Position numbers and translations under genes: made by a program. Of a stretch of 5,031 bases of DNA, positions 4,932 to 5,031 are shown piece after piece (position 1 is the stretch's first letter; every line of letters begins with the position of its first letter). Under the pieces are notes generated by a model. That model searched no databases. It was given only the letters and a program-made list of their open reading frames with translations, and was not told where the DNA came from. The stretch is from assembly GCA_947304475.1 (NCBI GenBank), contig CAMZBE010000119.1, forward strand, positions 1-5,031. The letters run 5' to 3'. This stretch comes from an uncultured Clostridia bacterium. GTDB lineage: Bacteria; Bacillota; Clostridia; Oscillospirales; CAG-272.

Positions 4932-5031
4932 ATGCTTGAGATTTCCCCGAAAACAAACCTTCTCGAACAGAAAAACTACCGCTACGCGCTGCAGGACGTT
5001 GCGGAGCCCAACCTGTACCGCGACGTCTATC
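4932..5031 (+). CDS. N-terminal fragment, probably 2-isopropylmalate synthase-like protein (cut by window edge)
   Basis: Only the first 33 codons are present, beginning MLEISPKTNLLEQKNYRYAL and ending in EPNLYRDVY before the window ends. This resembles, from memory, the start of a clostridial 2-isopropylmalate synthase/homocitrate synthase-like protein of the DRE-TIM metallolyase group, where NLYR-(D/E)-x-(Y/F) precedes the barrel. The catalytic HxH and DGxQ motifs would lie beyond the edge, so this cannot be confirmed here. If right, it condenses an acyl-CoA with a 2-oxo acid, as in leucine synthesis. The gene is divergent from purA, with its own consensus promoter and strong ribosome binding site. 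Confidence 0.6.
   Translation, partial: MLEISPKTNLLEQKNYRYALQDVAEPNLYRDVY

Noticed and set aside
1..5031. Mobile element, CRISPR array, tRNA/rRNA, defence or biosynthetic cluster
   Set aside because: No transposase, integrase, spaced direct repeats, structured RNA gene or suitable accessory protein was seen. The window is mostly housekeeping and metabolic genes.

Overview
The window is a stretch of GC-rich bacterial chromosome. Four genes lie head to tail on the minus strand, and the first 33 codons of a divergent plus-strand gene sit at the right edge. The organism looks like a GC-rich Firmicute of the Clostridia type, probably gut-associated. This is an inference from the type of adenylosuccinate synthetase (a 426-residue variant with KSGIAPFYSDKYAK and EGQLGSLKDPDHGIYP motifs), from strong Shine-Dalgarno sites, and from sigma-A-like promoters with extended -10 elements. 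No marker gene fixes the taxonomy.

Layout, read along the minus-strand transcript (right to left). A promoter at 4731-4759 drives purA (4663 to 3383), which makes adenylosuccinate in AMP synthesis. A 97-base gap with a very strong hairpin follows, then glmM (3285 to 1897), which makes glucosamine-1-phosphate for the cell wall. A 64-67-base gap with a terminator-like hairpin precedes two genes of the xylose-isomerase-like TIM-barrel superfamily (1829 to 963 and 950 to 96). These two are separated by only 12 bases and are surely co-transcribed. Both keep the full Glu-Asp-His-Glu metal-ligand set, but their substrates cannot be named from sequence. Past the last stop codon, two adjoining inverted repeats occupy bases 2-60.

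The 268-base region 4664-4931 is a divergent control region. Its plus-strand promoter has consensus TTGACA and TATAAT hexamers 17 bases apart, plus an extended -10. A perfect 14-base palindrome overlaps the -10 and the expected transcription start, which is a good place for a repressor. The gene it controls begins like the N-terminus of a clostridial 2-isopropylmalate synthase-like protein and runs off the window.

Functionally, purA and glmM are housekeeping genes and the isomerase pair looks like a small sugar-metabolism unit. The hairpins at the two operon gaps suggest that the row is one transcription path with partial stops rather than one tightly coupled operon. I found no mobile element, CRISPR array, RNA gene, toxin-antitoxin or defence system. 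The most interesting points are the operator-like palindrome, the inter-cistronic hairpins and the tandem inverted repeats at the left edge.
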